From Thermoplasmatota archaeon (lineage in GTDB: Archaea > Thermoplasmatota > Thermoplasmata > UBA10834), in NCBI GenBank assembly GCA_022848805.1, contig JAJISI010000075.1:1-6231 (forward strand): a stretch of 6,231 bases of DNA, given 5' to 3'. Positions 6,042 through 6,231 of this stretch are shown here, piece after piece. Below the pieces are notes generated by a model. It was not told where the DNA came from and ran no database searches. It worked only from the letters and a program-made list of their open reading frames with translations. Each line of letters opens with the position of its first letter. Position 1 is the stretch's first letter. Made by a program: the position numbers and the translations under genes.

Positions 6042-6231
6042 TCATCCTGGCTGCTGGTTCTTCAGGAACTCAAGGCCGCTCTCGGTAAGAGAGTAGTAGA
6101 CGCGCATCCTGCGTTCCGGCGACCGTTCGTGCTTCTCAACCGCGATGAGACCGAACCCTTCCAGCTCACTCAAGTGCTGGTACACGCTTACGAGACTCAT
6201 CCTCCTGCCCCATTCATCGCCCAGCTTCTTC
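6042..6231 (-). CDS. Winged-helix transcriptional regulator, PadR-like (5' partial)
   Basis: The last 62 residues of a DNA-binding regulator run in from the right edge; its N-terminus is outside the window. The visible part begins at the end of the first HTH helices (KKLGDEWGRR). It continues through a recognition helix, MSLVSVYQHLSELEGFGLI, and a charged wing (EKHERSPERRMR) into YYSLTESGLEFL. The order of Y..L..LE..GLI, then an Arg-rich wing, then YY.LT..G is typical of PadR-type regulators, although ArsR/MarR-like winged helices can look similar. Only about 10 residues follow the LT..G motif, so there is no large C-terminal effector domain. PadR proteins commonly repress efflux or stress genes, so control of the same-strand small gene or exporter is a reasonable inference. 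The fold is secure; the subfamily is less so. Confidence 0.8.
   Translation of the reverse strand, partial: KKLGDEWGRRMSLVSVYQHLSELEGFGLIAVEKHERSPERRMRVYYSLTESGLEFLKNQQPG

Noticed and set aside
5824..6045. 73-residue minus-strand frame across the regulator/small-gene gap
   Set aside because: It overlaps the regulator stop, the nested palindrome and the TATA-like element, and shows no coherent protein pattern.
1..6231. Mobile elements, CRISPR array, tRNA/rRNA, riboswitch
   Set aside because: I saw no transposase-like protein, terminal repeats, regularly spaced repeats or cloverleaf-like sequence. Nearly all of the window is occupied by the genes listed.

Overview
The window looks archaeal. 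The reasons are AGG/AGA- and ATA-rich codon use in GC-rich genes, TATA-type promoter elements about 25 bp ahead of plausible transcript starts, GGTGA/GGAG ribosome-binding sites, a CCG-domain iron-sulfur protein paired with a GlcD-type flavoprotein, and a large RND/MMPL exporter whose outer loops are dotted with N-glycosylation sequons. A Thermoplasmatota-like source would fit, but that is inference only; no rRNA or other marker gene is present.

Left part, plus strand (1-2310): two tightly coupled redox genes. The first is cut by the left edge. It is the C-terminal part of a HdrD/GlpC/GlcF-type iron-sulfur protein with two complete cysteine-rich CCG motifs. Its TGA overlaps the ATG of the second gene, a 464-residue FAD-linked oxidase of the GlcD/D-lactate dehydrogenase group. 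Together they should form a 2-hydroxyacid-type dehydrogenase: the flavoprotein oxidises the substrate, and the iron-sulfur subunit passes electrons to a quinone-like carrier, a disulfide or another acceptor. The substrate cannot be read from the sequence.

Middle (2311-2429): a short gap between convergent genes, with one imperfect hairpin and no gene.

Right part, minus strand (2430-6231): read in transcription order, a partial winged-helix regulator resembling PadR enters from the right edge. It is followed by a gap holding a nested inverted repeat and a TATA-like element, then a small helical protein of unknown function. Next comes a second gap with a possible membrane microprotein, a TATA-like element and an inverted repeat near the predicted transcript start. 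Last is a roughly 978-residue RND-superfamily (MMPL-like) transporter. It keeps both Asp-Tyr proton-relay pairs and has a strongly enlarged first outer loop. The regulator, small protein and exporter may be one regulated export locus, but nothing in the sequence proves that they are functionally linked.

The observations most worth following up are the asymmetric, sequon-rich outer domain of the exporter, the nested palindrome upstream of the small unknown gene, and the small unknown protein itself. I saw no mobile element, CRISPR array, tRNA or rRNA.
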